A DNA stretch of 32,865 nucleotides, from the IMG/VR virus record IMGVR_UViG_3300033233_000118, positions 1-32,865 of that record; one strand, 5' to 3'. Position 1 is the stretch's first letter; every line of letters starts with the position of its first letter. The notes below the pieces were generated by a model that ran no database searches, was not told where the DNA came from, and saw only the letters and a list, made by a program, of their open reading frames with translations. The position numbers were made by a program, and so were the translations under genes. Origin of the DNA: a virus. Below, one piece after another: positions 23,870 to 31,966 of this stretch.

Positions 23870-25759
23870 TTACTGAGGCACTCCGCTGCTTGGACCAGAA
23901 GGGGCTGCCCCGCCCATAAGAGCGGCGAGGCCAGCGGTATCAGAAGGCATTTGCCCTGCTGTCATTCCTTGCTGACCTAAACCATCGGCCACTGTTTGCT
24001 GTTTTTGGATCAGTTCGTTCGTGTTCTTATATCCGAGTTGGATTAACATTTGACGAAGGAAGTTTACCATGTTAAATGAACCTGCCATTTGAGGATTTGC
24101 ACTAGCGAGCACTTGGAACATCTGAAGGTTGTTCGCTTTAGCAGTTTCATTTGAGACAGACATTGTAGAACCCATTGCTCGGGCTGCGAAATGATTATCT
24201 AAATCTCCAGGTTGTATATCTTGACGTGAATTCCCAATAGGTTCGCCGGTAACGGGATCGGTTTCGGCGGATTCACCAAGAATACGAACGGTCCGGGGGA
24301 GAGTAAGAAACTGACCATTCATAGAGGTGTATTTATCGCACAAAGGTTCAAGATAGGTTGCTTCATAAAGGACTGATTCGAGCATAAGACGTGTGCCAGA
24401 GGCTTCTCTGCGGCCCATGAACTCTCGGGCTGTTTGTCGATCCGCACCACCACCCGACCCCATCACGGTATCTTCAGCGATTCCAATACCTAATTGTAGA
24501 TACCGCCATAGTGAGGCAGTCATTTCGCCGCCGACTGCTAGGCCCTGAGTATTCATCGGAACAGGAACTAGGGCATCACTTGGATCGCCGTCAACTCCAA
24601 AGACGCGACCTGGACCGGCAAACAACTGCCGAATATTAATACCCTTATTCCTGTTGTACATAAACATTGGGTGCACAGTAAGATCAGCGCCGTCTAATTG
24701 ATGATTAATGAATCGATTGGCCGCCACTTGCATGTGCGCGGCGATCTCAGCTTTGCCCGGAGAATAGAAAACATGTGGATCGGGCGTCGGTGAGAACTTG
24801 TCAAACGGCTTGGCACGGTGACTAAACGGACTGTCCTTGGCCCTAAACAGATACTTGCTATTGGCCAATGTGACAACGACATTTGTAGACCCACCAAATG
24901 ATCCAGCAAATTCTGAGGGAATCATGCCCCACATTTCGATCAGTTCTACAGGCCTATCGTAAGCATCTTTCATTTCCTGTAGGGAAGTGAAACTACCCCG
25001 GGATACCTTCTGTGAGTCGGCATCATAAGCCATCGAAGCACTATCTCGGGCCAGTCTTTCGACCTCTGCTGAATCGAATACTTTACCGCCAGCTTCGGAT
25101 GCCATAAAACGGCAATGATCGAGGTCTAAATAATATCGGACAATGCACCAATCCATGCCCATACTTCCGTTGATTTTTCTGAACTTAGGTTGTGGAAAGA
25201 AGTCAAGTAGGTCCACGTTCCGATGGTTCGGGCCGTCAAATGTAACTACTCGATCACGCATGATCTGACGGACGCGCTCACCGCTAAGCGGGAGAGCTTG
25301 GAACTCGGTCCGGGTGCGTATCTCTTCCTTATGCTCCCATAGGGACTGTGAGATTGCAGTTCCGTAGAGATCGGCACCCAAGAAGGTGATGATTTCCTTC
25401 TCGATTACCTCGGCGTCCCGAAGTTGGGCATTAACTAGGGCCTCTTGCTTGCGAGCAAATGGCGCATCATTGGGACCGTAACCTTGCATAGTGACAACGG
25501 GCCATTGACTAAAAGATGTGGCCACCTTCCTTGCCACATCACTCCAGATTGTCGAATAGATCAGCGGAAGATGGATGTCATTCTTGGTGGGAGAGAATTT
25601 GCCCGTGTGTATCCCACGCCAGAGATCATACCATTGTGGCAATTTTCGCCGGAAGGACATAGACCAATCTTCGGAACGTTTCTTCCGATCCATAACCAGG
25701 CGGACCAGTTGGTCCTTCCACTGAGTTCCGGTCGCTTTCTCTACTGTATAACCGTCCAT
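23870..25759 (-). CDS. Portal protein
   Basis: A 629-residue protein, of a size usual for podovirus portals. It lies downstream of the large terminase and upstream of the scaffold and capsid genes. The segments WSMSFRRKLPQWYDLWRG, KNDIHLPLIYSTIWSDVARK and NVDLLDFFPQPKFRKI match conserved portal N-terminal, wing and clip-side patterns (N-D-i-x-x-P...; l..dfyp.P...). A second half with GVDGDPSDALVPVPMN and SGGGADRQTAREFMGRREASGTRL corresponds to the stem/crown region. The C-terminal ~80 residues are Gln/Gly/Met-rich. It forms the dodecameric ring through which DNA is packaged and ejected, and which docks the terminase and the adaptor. Confidence 0.85.
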   Translation of the reverse strand: MDGYTVEKATGTQWKDQLVRLVMDRKKRSEDWSMSFRRKLPQWYDLWRGIHTGKFSPTKNDIHLPLIYSTIWSDVARKVATSFSQWPVVTMQGYGPNDAPFARKQEALVNAQLRDAEVIEKEIITFLGADLYGTAISQSLWEHKEEIRTRTEFQALPLSGERVRQIMRDRVVTFDGPNHRNVDLLDFFPQPKFRKINGSMGMDWCIVRYYLDLDHCRFMASEAGGKVFDSAEVERLARDSASMAYDADSQKVSRGSFTSLQEMKDAYDRPVELIEMWGMIPSEFAGSFGGSTNVVVTLANSKYLFRAKDSPFSHRAKPFDKFSPTPDPHVFYSPGKAEIAAHMQVAANRFINHQLDGADLTVHPMFMYNRNKGINIRQLFAGPGRVFGVDGDPSDALVPVPMNTQGLAVGGEMTASLWRYLQLGIGIAEDTVMGSGGGADRQTAREFMGRREASGTRLMLESVLYEATYLEPLCDKYTSMNGQFLTLPRTVRILGESAETDPVTGEPIGNSRQDIQPGDLDNHFAARAMGSTMSVSNETAKANNLQMFQVLASANPQMAGSFNMVNFLRQMLIQLGYKNTNELIQKQQTVADGLGQQGMTAGQMPSDTAGLAALMGGAAPSGPSSGVPQ

Positions 25760-26874
25760 TATCGCCTTCTTGCCGGAGTGCTTGGGGCCGACACACTACT
25801 AGGTACTTTTCCACGGTGCGCCGGACTTCCCGTAGTGGGAATAGAACTAATAGTTAAGGCGTTTATCTTGAAAAGGACATCTTCAAAAGTAGTAAGTGCT
25901 TCTGCATCGGTTATCCTAAAACGAATAGTGAAACTCCCACTTTTAGTTGGGGTCCAGATAAATTCTCCCGAATTTGAATTTATAGAAGCCCCTACAACAT
26001 CTATTACATCATTTATAGAGAAAATGTCCCCTGCATCTACATCGATGTCTGTTACTGTAAATGAAATTTGTGTTCCCACAATTCCATATTTCATTCCGAT
26101 AGGAGTAATTGAAGGAGGTAAGTTATTATTTGGTTTCAGAGCAAGCATTAAATCAGCATGTTCAATTATATAATTACTGTATCCTGGATCGCTGGAGGCC
26201 CCGGCGTTTGTGACGATCTTGAACTCGGCATAACAACCAAGACTCGTTCCGTCTGAGCCAGTGGCGTATGTAACCGGGATCATGTTTGTGGCAACTGCCC
26301 CAAATTTGGTGAAACCACTTGAGGCCGAGATGGTTTGGAGTTGGGATTCTATACCATCAACTCGAAGATAGAGGACCTCAAAGTTCCCAGGATTGCTTAT
26401 GCTGAGGGCTGCTGGATTATTAAATGAATGGTAGGCTCTGAGAGAACTATCAATTAATGAAAGACCTGCTGCTCCTGTGAAAATTTCTCCTAACATGGAA
26501 CAGGCCACACCAATATGACTGGCTCCATCAATATTTATTGCCACTGGGAGAGGAAATAATACTTGAGTAGTGATCTTAGACAGGTAAACAGCTACATTGG
26601 CTCCTGCCGCTGAAAATCCAGGCCACTCATTGGCGGTAAATTCAATGATTTTTACCCAAGTATTATTTTCTATGTCTTCTCCAGTAGTGAAAATACTATT
26701 ACTGGTATTATCAGTATCGCCAACCACAGCATCTATAGCTATGCAAATGATAGCTATATCACCGACATTCAGATCAGCCGTTGTGTTTAATTCAAATTGG
26801 GCTGATAGGCCATCTCCTGTATCAAGTGAGAGTCCCTGACCTGCGACAAAAGAACCATTACTAGCTAAAGCCAT
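25759..26874 (-). CDS. Ig-fold (putative He_PIG) virion protein
   Basis: A 371-residue protein. Residues ~250-342 (NNLPPSITPIGMKYGIVGTQISF, then FSINDV, then NSNSGEFIWTPTKSGSFTIRFRITD) show the pattern of a putative Ig / cadherin-like He_PIG domain: P-x-I-x-P-I...G..isf...a.D.D....i, then G.f.WtPt..g.ytirf.v.D. The N-terminal 240 residues are beta-rich (LNTTADLNVGDIAIICIAID, WVKIIEFTAN) and may be a separate binding domain. The C-terminal tail is Ser/Pro/Arg rich. It sits between the exonuclease and the portal, an unusual place for such a domain. It may be a head fibre or decoration, but that is a guess. Start overlaps nothing; its stop shares one base with the portal start. Confidence 0.6.
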   Translation of the reverse strand: MALASNGSFVAGQGLSLDTGDGLSAQFELNTTADLNVGDIAIICIAIDAVVGDTDNTSNSIFTTGEDIENNTWVKIIEFTANEWPGFSAAGANVAVYLSKITTQVLFPLPVAINIDGASHIGVACSMLGEIFTGAAGLSLIDSSLRAYHSFNNPAALSISNPGNFEVLYLRVDGIESQLQTISASSGFTKFGAVATNMIPVTYATGSDGTSLGCYAEFKIVTNAGASSDPGYSNYIIEHADLMLALKPNNNLPPSITPIGMKYGIVGTQISFTVTDIDVDAGDIFSINDVIDVVGASINSNSGEFIWTPTKSGSFTIRFRITDAEALTTFEDVLFKINALTISSIPTTGSPAHRGKVPSSVSAPSTPARRR

Positions 26875-27453
26875 TTATAGGATTACCTTTGAGAACCAAA
26901 GAGGTAAATTGATCTCAACCACATTGCCATTACCATTAATCAGATTTCCGTTTTCTTGGGCGTAGATGAAGAGTCGTTTCGTGAGGTCAACATCGAGCAA
27001 GCAATAGTCAAAGAGTTCCGCCCAATGCCCTTCGTCAGCGAGGGTTGGGGCAAGGGTACCGTCATGTGGCTTACCGAAACCCAAGGTTGCCCGTGCCAAA
27101 TCGTCGAGCTTATTACCGCTCCTTTTTCCTGAACTGGCTGCCCAGACCAATTGGAGTAGGTCAAGGTGGGTTTGGAGTTCAAGTCGGCGACCGAGGATGC
27201 CCTCAACGACCGGGGCATCAAACTCTTGAGAATTGAAACCCAAAACAACATCAGCGCTCTCCAGATGTTGCGCGGCAAGTTCCAAAGTGTGTTCATCATA
27301 AAGATGGCTTCTCCCACTGATATTGTCGTAGATAACTAAGGCACTTATTCCGCCTTTGCCCGCTCTCAAGTCAGTCCATCCCCCCGGAAGGTCTTTTGCC
27401 AACTTCCGAGTCTCCAAATCCCAAACTACTGCATGAATCCGCTGTTCTGGCAT
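26875..27453 (-). CDS. DEDDy 3'-5' exonuclease-like protein (RNase H fold)
   Basis: The three exonuclease motifs are visible: Exo I WDLET (Asp12, Glu14), Exo II LGFNSQEFDAPVV (Asp79, preceded by Asn74), and Exo III YCLLDVDLTKRL (Tyr150, Asp154), the DEDDy form with YxxxD. This is the proofreading-type exonuclease fold also found in YprB-like and RNase H-like predicted nucleases. At 192 residues it is a single domain with no polymerase part. It lies between the large terminase and the Ig-fold protein, so it may process packaged or replicating DNA. I use the ATG at 27453, coupled to the terminase stop, rather than the GTG two codons earlier. Confidence 0.8.
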   Translation of the reverse strand: MPEQRIHAVVWDLETRKLAKDLPGGWTDLRAGKGGISALVIYDNISGRSHLYDEHTLELAAQHLESADVVLGFNSQEFDAPVVEGILGRRLELQTHLDLLQLVWAASSGKRSGNKLDDLARATLGFGKPHDGTLAPTLADEGHWAELFDYCLLDVDLTKRLFIYAQENGNLINGNGNVVEINLPLWFSKVIL

Positions 27454-27455
27454 AA

Positions 27456-29243
27456 TCACACATTTTCTCTTTCTGCCTCGGTCATTGGCTGTTCATTTTC
27501 GCCTAAATCAAGTTTTCCGTATATCTCAGGGAATAGGTCTTGGTTGAGTCGATCCAGGTCGCGTTTCCATGCACTATTCTTTAGAGTCTCATCTCCGGGT
27601 TGCACTGGAACTCCCGGTTGGATGTCCTGCATGCCCGAATGTCTGCCACGCCATATCTCTGGACGCCAAACATCAGCGGCGGCATCTGCACAGTCATCAT
27701 ACTTGGAGCGACCTATACGAAGCATTTCTTCGATTAGAACATCTTTGTTTTCGGCATCTTCGGGAATACGAACAAAACCATCAATCCAATAACTGGCGGC
27801 TTCCCTGATCCTAATTACTTTGCGAGTACCGGCCCGGTTGAGTTGAAGGATTTCGCATAAACGAAGTCCTGCGCCAGATATGACCTGCTCAAGATGCTGT
27901 CTGTAAACCCCTCGTTTTCCACCCATTTCGATCTCATCTGTAATGGCACGAACTCGGATGCCACGACGACGAAGATCAAACATTACTCGGATTAGTTCCG
28001 TGTCGAACTCTTCCGCCCTCCATGATTTGGAATGAGACACACGATCAAGATACACAATACCGTCAAGACCAGCAGAATGCAACCAGACCAAAATAACGTT
28101 ATAATCACCGTGCTCACGCCTCTCATCGTCCTTAAAAGCTGAGTCCAGATGGATCGTTGCATATTCTATCGCCGGGACGTTTTCTCGCTTAATGATAAGT
28201 TTCTGTATCTGGTCACGTGTGATTTCCATATGTTCGCCGGTTGTTGGGTCATTCATCATCTGGGCGTTATATTTCTGAGGCTTGCGATCTTCATATCGAG
28301 TTAGAGCCTCATCGTTCCAACCTGTCTCCGGGGCCAGCGGACGGCCCTTTGGAAATTCGACCCGATCTGTGAGGTCACGGGCCTGACGGAAGTAGACGTG
28401 CCAGATGCCCTCTTTGTACTTCTCCGTAGGCTCGTGGCCCGTCCAATCCTTGACCCCTTCAACAGCCAATGAGGTACCGATTGGGTCATCATCCTGATAG
28501 CGGGTTCCAATCAATATAAACATCGAATCGGGACGGAGGGCCGGGTAGATGGCGTCGAGGCTGTCCAGTGCCTTCGAGTTCCAGTTGCCGCCGTCTACCA
28601 TCTTCTCATCTGAAACCGGATCGTCGTAGATCACCAGGAGTGGATGCTTGCTTGTGATGCCCGTCTCGACGCCGAAAGTAGCGACGGAGGCTTCACTGGT
28701 GCCCATTGAGGTCCGGTAAGCTGTGACGATCTCTTCCAAGTTCCACGTTCTCTCAGGGGTGTACCAACTGCCGTACAGCCAGGAGAACAGGGAATATGGG
28801 TCAGTTCCGTTGATGACTTGCTTCATCGGGGCGAGGAATGCCTTCGCCTTCGGGTGCGTCTCGCTGCCAATGGAGCAGGCCATGTTTGGCTCGTCGAGCA
28901 TCGCCCACAACGGAAGCGGTTTGGTGATGATATTCGACTTTCCAAAGCCACGCGGTACACAGATGACAAGCTGGTGGCGCTTGGCGATCCCGGCCCTACG
29001 TTCTTCCTTCCAGGCTATGACTCGTTCTTGGACCCAATCAAGCCAGGGTCGGTGGACTCGTCGGGTGATCCAGTCGAGTTGTCCGGCCTCTGAGCACCGC
29101 GCCTGCCATCCCATAGCATATAGGACGAAATTCCACAGGCTGTGAGGATGACGGCCAGGAACACAAGCGTCAGCAAGAAGCCCACGTTCTGCCTCTAATG
29201 ACCACTTTCCCACACTAGAATCGAATCCTGAAGAGGGAAGCAA
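27456..29243 (-). CDS. terL: Terminase large subunit
   Basis: The ATP-driven packaging motor and headful or site-specific nuclease. Visible motifs: Walker A VPRGFGKS (residues 96-103), Walker B LLVIYDDPV (202-210) and the coupling motif LIGTRYQ (244-250). The C-terminal nuclease has acidic residues Asp367 (IHLDSAFKDD), Asp436/Glu437 (AITDEIEMGG) and Asp516/Asp517 (KYDDCADAAADVW). At 595 residues the length is normal. The N-terminal region ADACVPGRHPHSLWNFVLYAMGW is also typical. The start is uncertain: the TTG at 29243 has a weak GGAAACC site and lies inside the preceding small membrane protein gene, while a GTG at 29213 follows the stop of that gene. Confidence 0.93.
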   Translation of the reverse strand: MLPSSGFDSSVGKWSLEAERGLLADACVPGRHPHSLWNFVLYAMGWQARCSEAGQLDWITRRVHRPWLDWVQERVIAWKEERRAGIAKRHQLVICVPRGFGKSNIITKPLPLWAMLDEPNMACSIGSETHPKAKAFLAPMKQVINGTDPYSLFSWLYGSWYTPERTWNLEEIVTAYRTSMGTSEASVATFGVETGITSKHPLLVIYDDPVSDEKMVDGGNWNSKALDSLDAIYPALRPDSMFILIGTRYQDDDPIGTSLAVEGVKDWTGHEPTEKYKEGIWHVYFRQARDLTDRVEFPKGRPLAPETGWNDEALTRYEDRKPQKYNAQMMNDPTTGEHMEITRDQIQKLIIKRENVPAIEYATIHLDSAFKDDERREHGDYNVILVWLHSAGLDGIVYLDRVSHSKSWRAEEFDTELIRVMFDLRRRGIRVRAITDEIEMGGKRGVYRQHLEQVISGAGLRLCEILQLNRAGTRKVIRIREAASYWIDGFVRIPEDAENKDVLIEEMLRIGRSKYDDCADAAADVWRPEIWRGRHSGMQDIQPGVPVQPGDETLKNSAWKRDLDRLNQDLFPEIYGKLDLGENEQPMTEAERENV

Positions 29244-29349
29244 TGGTTTCCATAAGGACCGTGGCGACGAGACGGAATAGGAACCCGGCTAGGGTGAATC
29301 CGAGTCCAAAGGCAAAACCGGTAAGCAGCATTTCAAGTCTTTTCTTCAT
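29215..29349 (-). CDS. 44-residue single-span membrane protein
   Basis: Short gene with a GAGAGGAATCG ribosome site directly before the ATG at 29349. The protein starts with a positive cluster (MKKRLE) and then is almost wholly hydrophobic (MLLTGFAFGLGFTLAGFLFR, then LVATVLMETIASLF), predicting one or two membrane spans with Gly zipper-like spacing. It overlaps the preceding gene by ATGA and the large terminase start by 29 bases. A small membrane protein just upstream of the terminase recalls T7-like maps where lysis genes sit there. A role as second holin or antiholin is possible, and is inference. Confidence 0.62.
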   Translation of the reverse strand: MKKRLEMLLTGFAFGLGFTLAGFLFRLVATVLMETIASLFRIRF

Positions 29350-29858
29350 CGATTCCTCTCGGCCCAATTATGGGGTTCGTCGGTCTTGCCGTTAAGTTCT
29401 TTAATATGCTGTTTCTTACGGAGTTTCTTATTGTGATGCTTGGCCCAATACTCTGCTTTGGCCTTTTGGTACTTAAACTCTTCCCAGGTCCAGTCTCTCG
29501 GATTGATTAACCCCTTCTGGAGCGAGTCGGCCCGGGCAGCAGTTCCTAGAGTATCTGCTAGGCTTTGGACTGCCTGTGTCGAATCCCATTCAGCTTGGGC
29601 ACGATTCCAATCATTTGCTGTCGATGTCCATGCGGAATCGGCCACCGCATTCAGAGAATCTGCTTCTGCCTCCCAAATTGAGTCCGATGGGGCGGACGTA
29701 GGTTTGTACCCCGATCCCATTGTAATGTACGGTGAAGGCATTACCCGGAACTTGCCCTGTTGCTCGATTGGGGCTTTTGGTTTCAGATCGTGGGGCAGTA
29801 GGGCGAGTCCGCCAGTTACGAGGAAGACGGCCGCCCATAAAGAACTCAAGAAAGTCAA
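29346..29858 (-). CDS. Spanin-like (Rz-type) membrane-anchored protein candidate
   Basis: A 170-residue protein. Its N-terminus FLSSLWAAVFLVTGGLALL is a single uncleaved signal anchor, and the rest looks periplasmic: a Pro-rich stretch, then a long Ala/Asp/Ser/Gln helical region (WEAEADSLNAVADSAWTSTA, AEWDSTQAVQSLADTLGTA), and a basic C-terminus (KHHNKKLRKKQHIKEL). The layout fits an inner-membrane spanin, and in T7 the Rz gene is just upstream of the large terminase. I did not find an embedded lipoprotein Rz1 frame. It could also be a different envelope protein. Start is TTG at 29858, with AGGAG five bases upstream. Confidence 0.5.
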   Translation of the reverse strand: MTFLSSLWAAVFLVTGGLALLPHDLKPKAPIEQQGKFRVMPSPYITMGSGYKPTSAPSDSIWEAEADSLNAVADSAWTSTANDWNRAQAEWDSTQAVQSLADTLGTAARADSLQKGLINPRDWTWEEFKYQKAKAEYWAKHHNKKLRKKQHIKELNGKTDEPHNWAERNR

Positions 29859-29866
29859 AGAATCTC

Positions 29867-30055
29867 CTATGGAGTGGGCTCATTAGTTTGAGCAAATGAT
29901 TTATAGGCAGCATCCTGAAGAATCTGACCAAGTCGTATAGAATCATCTTGAGTAAGAGGATAGGATAATCCTCCAATAGTTAAAGTTAGCAGATTTTTCT
30001 TGCTATCTATGATAATCTGTCCCGAAATAGTCTGAAATTTATAATTTATCTGCAT
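29867..30055 (-). CDS. Small hypothetical protein
   Basis: A 62-residue protein with a beta-rich first half (MQINYKFQTISGQIIIDSKK, then LLTLTIGGLSYPL) and a helical second half (SIRLGQILQDAAYKSF). No family is recognised. Its ATG overlaps nothing but lies immediately after the stop of the preceding gene (TAA-ATG), whose 3' end supplies the GGAAAA ribosome site, so it is translated in series with it. Confidence 0.6.
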   Translation of the reverse strand: MQINYKFQTISGQIIIDSKKNLLTLTIGGLSYPLTQDDSIRLGQILQDAAYKSFAQTNEPTP

Positions 30056-30217
30056 TTATTTTCCTTTAACTCGATTCAATCTTGGATTTGCTTTGTGGGC
30101 GGCTTTTCCAGCTTTCCGGGTGGAATTAGCGAGAATTGCTCCTGCTGCTTCCTTAGAATATCCCTCACCTTGGATTTTCTTCTGAACTGAGGCAAAACCA
30201 GGATGCTTCTTAATCAT
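30056..30217 (-). CDS. Conserved small basic phage protein (HPGF...NPRL type)
   Basis: A 53-residue protein starting MIKKHPGFASVQKKI, then SKEAAGAILANSTRKAGKAA and ending KANPRLNRVKGK. I recall this as a very common small phage protein of unknown role, whose relatives show the same HPGF, AAGAILA-STRKA and KANPRL pattern. It is highly basic and may bind DNA or RNA, which is inference from composition. It has a good GGAAAG site and begins one base after the upstream stop codon. Confidence 0.78.
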   Translation of the reverse strand: MIKKHPGFASVQKKIQGEGYSKEAAGAILANSTRKAGKAAHKANPRLNRVKGK

Positions 30218-30218
30218 G

Positions 30219-30365
30219 TTACTTTCCTTTCGATGGGCGTTTCTTTCCGCCGCGTTGGACTGAATATGCTATTGCAACGGCTTGCTTTTGTGGTTTTCCC
30301 TCTGCCATTTCTGTTTCGACATTCTGAGAGAATGCCTTCTTGGTTTTATTCTTATTTAGTGGCAT
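30219..30365 (-). CDS. Conserved small basic phage protein (PQKQAVAIA type)
   Basis: A 48-residue protein: MPLNKNKTKKAFSQNVETEM, then AEGKPQKQAVAIAYSVQRGG, then a Lys-rich tail. The PLKKGKS-like start and the GKPQKQAVAIAYS core are hallmarks of a small phage family present in many genomes (I think DUF6496, from memory). The role is unknown. It is positively charged and probably helical. It sits with the other small basic protein in the block between the terminase subunits. Confidence 0.78.
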   Translation of the reverse strand: MPLNKNKTKKAFSQNVETEMAEGKPQKQAVAIAYSVQRGGKKRPSKGK

Positions 30366-30524
30366 TTAGTCGGCTAGAGGAGTTTCGTCCTCATCCTCCT
30401 CGATATCATCAAGTAGTTCTAGGGCTTCACGGAGTTGATTCCTAATCGTTCCGAGTATGTTCAATAGTACATCCCGTTCATTCACCAGTTCATCAATTTC
30501 CTTTTTCAAATCTCTTTTTCGCAT
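30366..30524 (-). CDS. Small coiled-coil protein
   Basis: A 52-residue protein (MRKRDLKKEIDELVNERDVL...LREALELLDDIEEDEDE) with clear heptad pattern and a strongly acidic C-terminus. I use the ATG at 30524, one base after the upstream stop, instead of a longer frame starting at 30584, which would lie inside the neighbouring gene. The function is unknown; such proteins often mediate small protein-protein contacts. Confidence 0.55.
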   Translation of the reverse strand: MRKRDLKKEIDELVNERDVLLNILGTIRNQLREALELLDDIEEDEDETPLAD

Positions 30525-30525
30525 G

Positions 30526-30825
30526 TTACCAGTTCCATTTTGGTTTGGGGGTGTGATCCTCTGATGCGGAAGGTGGTTCCTCATCAGTAGGAGGCTTGTA
30601 TTTAACTTGTGTTATAGTCACACAGGATATTTTGTCTTGCCTATGGACAATGATATAAAAGGGAACCTTAGGTTTTGTTGGATGAAACTCCGCAAGACAT
30701 ATTGCCTCGCACCAGCAATCTGCTCCATCTGAAACATCATGGACCACTGGTTGGCCATCTTCATTCACATCATTCTTTGGAAGGATATGGAAGAAAACTG
30801 TGCCTTTTACAAACACCTCATTCAT
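30526..30825 (-). CDS. Hypothetical protein
   Basis: A 99-residue protein with a beta-rich core (FVKGTVFFHILPK, then VPFYIIVHRQDKISCVTITQVKY) and two nearby cysteines (CWCEAICLAEF). The C-terminus is acidic then basic and Pro-rich. It has a GAGGAG site and overlaps the preceding gene by four bases. No family recognised. Confidence 0.6.
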   Translation of the reverse strand: MNEVFVKGTVFFHILPKNDVNEDGQPVVHDVSDGADCWCEAICLAEFHPTKPKVPFYIIVHRQDKISCVTITQVKYKPPTDEEPPSASEDHTPKPKWNW

Positions 30826-31163
30826 TCCTTAGTCTCCTCTACTGGAGGCCAAATCTGTTTCATTTCTTTAACTACCGACCAGGATTTGATCCAATCAACG
30901 TGGACCGTTAATTCATGGCGTGAATGCAGTTCTCCGGTACTTGATTTACTGAATTCCCTGGCTAAGACAATAAAACGACCAAATACAGGGTCATTGCCGA
31001 GACGAACAAAGTAACCGCAACTAGGAAGAAGGACAAGGCCGCCAGCTTCCCGAGCAGGGCCGTCATGTTCCGTATCGTAAACTGCGTCCACCCAAGTAAT
31101 CTGAACGAGTTCCGGGTTTTCAAGCGGCTTCGGGGGCCGGAATCTCAGTCTTTTCGGCTTCAT
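30822..31163 (-). CDS. Hypothetical protein, SH3-like beta fold suspected
   Basis: A 113-residue protein with alternating strands (LVQITWVDAVYDT, GGLVLLPSCGYFVRLGNDPV, RFIVLAREFS, LTVHVDWIKSWSVV). The pattern W-x-D-A-x-x-D followed by a small beta barrel is familiar from small phage proteins of unknown role. GAAAGGAAG precedes the ATG at 31163. It overlaps the upstream gene by 44 bases. Confidence 0.58.
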   Translation of the reverse strand: MKPKRLRFRPPKPLENPELVQITWVDAVYDTEHDGPAREAGGLVLLPSCGYFVRLGNDPVFGRFIVLAREFSKSSTGELHSRHELTVHVDWIKSWSVVKEMKQIWPPVEETKE

Positions 31164-31368
31164 CCGCTTCCTTTCTGGCTTCTAGGGCCTCAGCGGAGAG
31201 TTTTTCCTTGGCTTCGGCTTCAGCAACCGCCATTTGCTTGAACTTTTCCATCTGCTCGTTCCAAACAGAACCCACAAAGCGCAAAATGCCGTTTTGGGAA
31301 GTCAATCCGAGTTTGTGGAGCAGATCACGCTGCTGTTGGCGACGGATTTTCCTTAGACCGCGACTCAT
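31120..31368 (-). CDS. Hypothetical helical protein
   Basis: An 82-residue protein with a basic N-terminus (MSRGLRKIRRQQQRDLLHKLG) and a long charged Ala/Glu helix (MAVAEAEAKEKLSAEALEAR). AGGAAC precedes the ATG. It overlaps the small terminase candidate by 44 bases and the next gene by 44 bases. It may be an assembly or DNA-binding accessory, but no function can be assigned. Confidence 0.55.
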   Translation of the reverse strand: MSRGLRKIRRQQQRDLLHKLGLTSQNGILRFVGSVWNEQMEKFKQMAVAEAEAKEKLSAEALEARKEADEAEKTEIPAPEAA

Positions 31369-31966
31369 TTGTTCCTTTCTTAGCCATGAAGCGCCCTATT
31401 TCATCGATTAGAGTATCTAACTCGGGACGTTCTAAGGACTTAACTACTGATTCTGCCGTTATAGAGGCTCCGCACACCTCGATTAACACGCCGAGCCGAT
31501 TAACCTTGTCGGCCCGTGATAGAGGAGGGCCGGGACCAAGTGAATCTTTGGTGCCGGATTGTTCGTCGAGCTTGGCAATGGCCTGAATTGCGGCGATTTC
31601 AAGCTGGCCGGAGCCGTCTACACGGGCCTTACGAGCAAGTTCGGAAAGACGGCGACGCCTTTCCGGGACATCCATGTCTGCTGATGCTAAGATTACTTCT
31701 GCTTCTGTGCCTAAACTAGCGGCAGACTCAGTTTTGATAACTGAAATGTCGGCTAGAGGAGTCGTCCCGAGGGTCGAGCCCCGCCTCGAATAGAACGACT
31801 TTTCTAGCTGGCCAGTCTGGATCAGGAAGCGCCGGGCATTAGAAACTGTTTTCTCACTTATACTTAGGGCATCGACGACTTGCTGATTGTTTGCAGAGGG
31901 ATAGACCAGCAAATACTCTTTTGCCATCTGAATAGGTGGAACCCTTGAAGATTTCTTACGAACCAT
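31325..31966 (-). CDS. Small terminase subunit candidate
   Basis: A 213-residue protein that opens the leftward late operon, two kilobases upstream of the large terminase. Residues ~26-57 (NNQQVVDALSISEKTVSNARRFLIQTGQLEKS) are a helix-turn-helix, probably winged. The middle is a helical oligomerisation-like region (PERRRRLSELARKARVDGSGQLEIAAIQAIAKLDE), and a helical C-terminal region follows. A DNA-binding N-terminus followed by a helical oligomerisation region is the design of small terminases that recognise the packaging site. It could instead be a transcription regulator of the operon. The ATG at 31966 has an ACGGAG site. Confidence 0.6.
   Translation of the reverse strand: MVRKKSSRVPPIQMAKEYLLVYPSANNQQVVDALSISEKTVSNARRFLIQTGQLEKSFYSRRGSTLGTTPLADISVIKTESAASLGTEAEVILASADMDVPERRRRLSELARKARVDGSGQLEIAAIQAIAKLDEQSGTKDSLGPGPPLSRADKVNRLGVLIEVCGASITAESVVKSLERPELDTLIDEIGRFMAKKGTNESRSKENPSPTAA

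Noticed and set aside
27433-27792. Plus-strand frames opposite the terminase
   Set aside because: They are shadows of a strongly supported gene and show no domain features.
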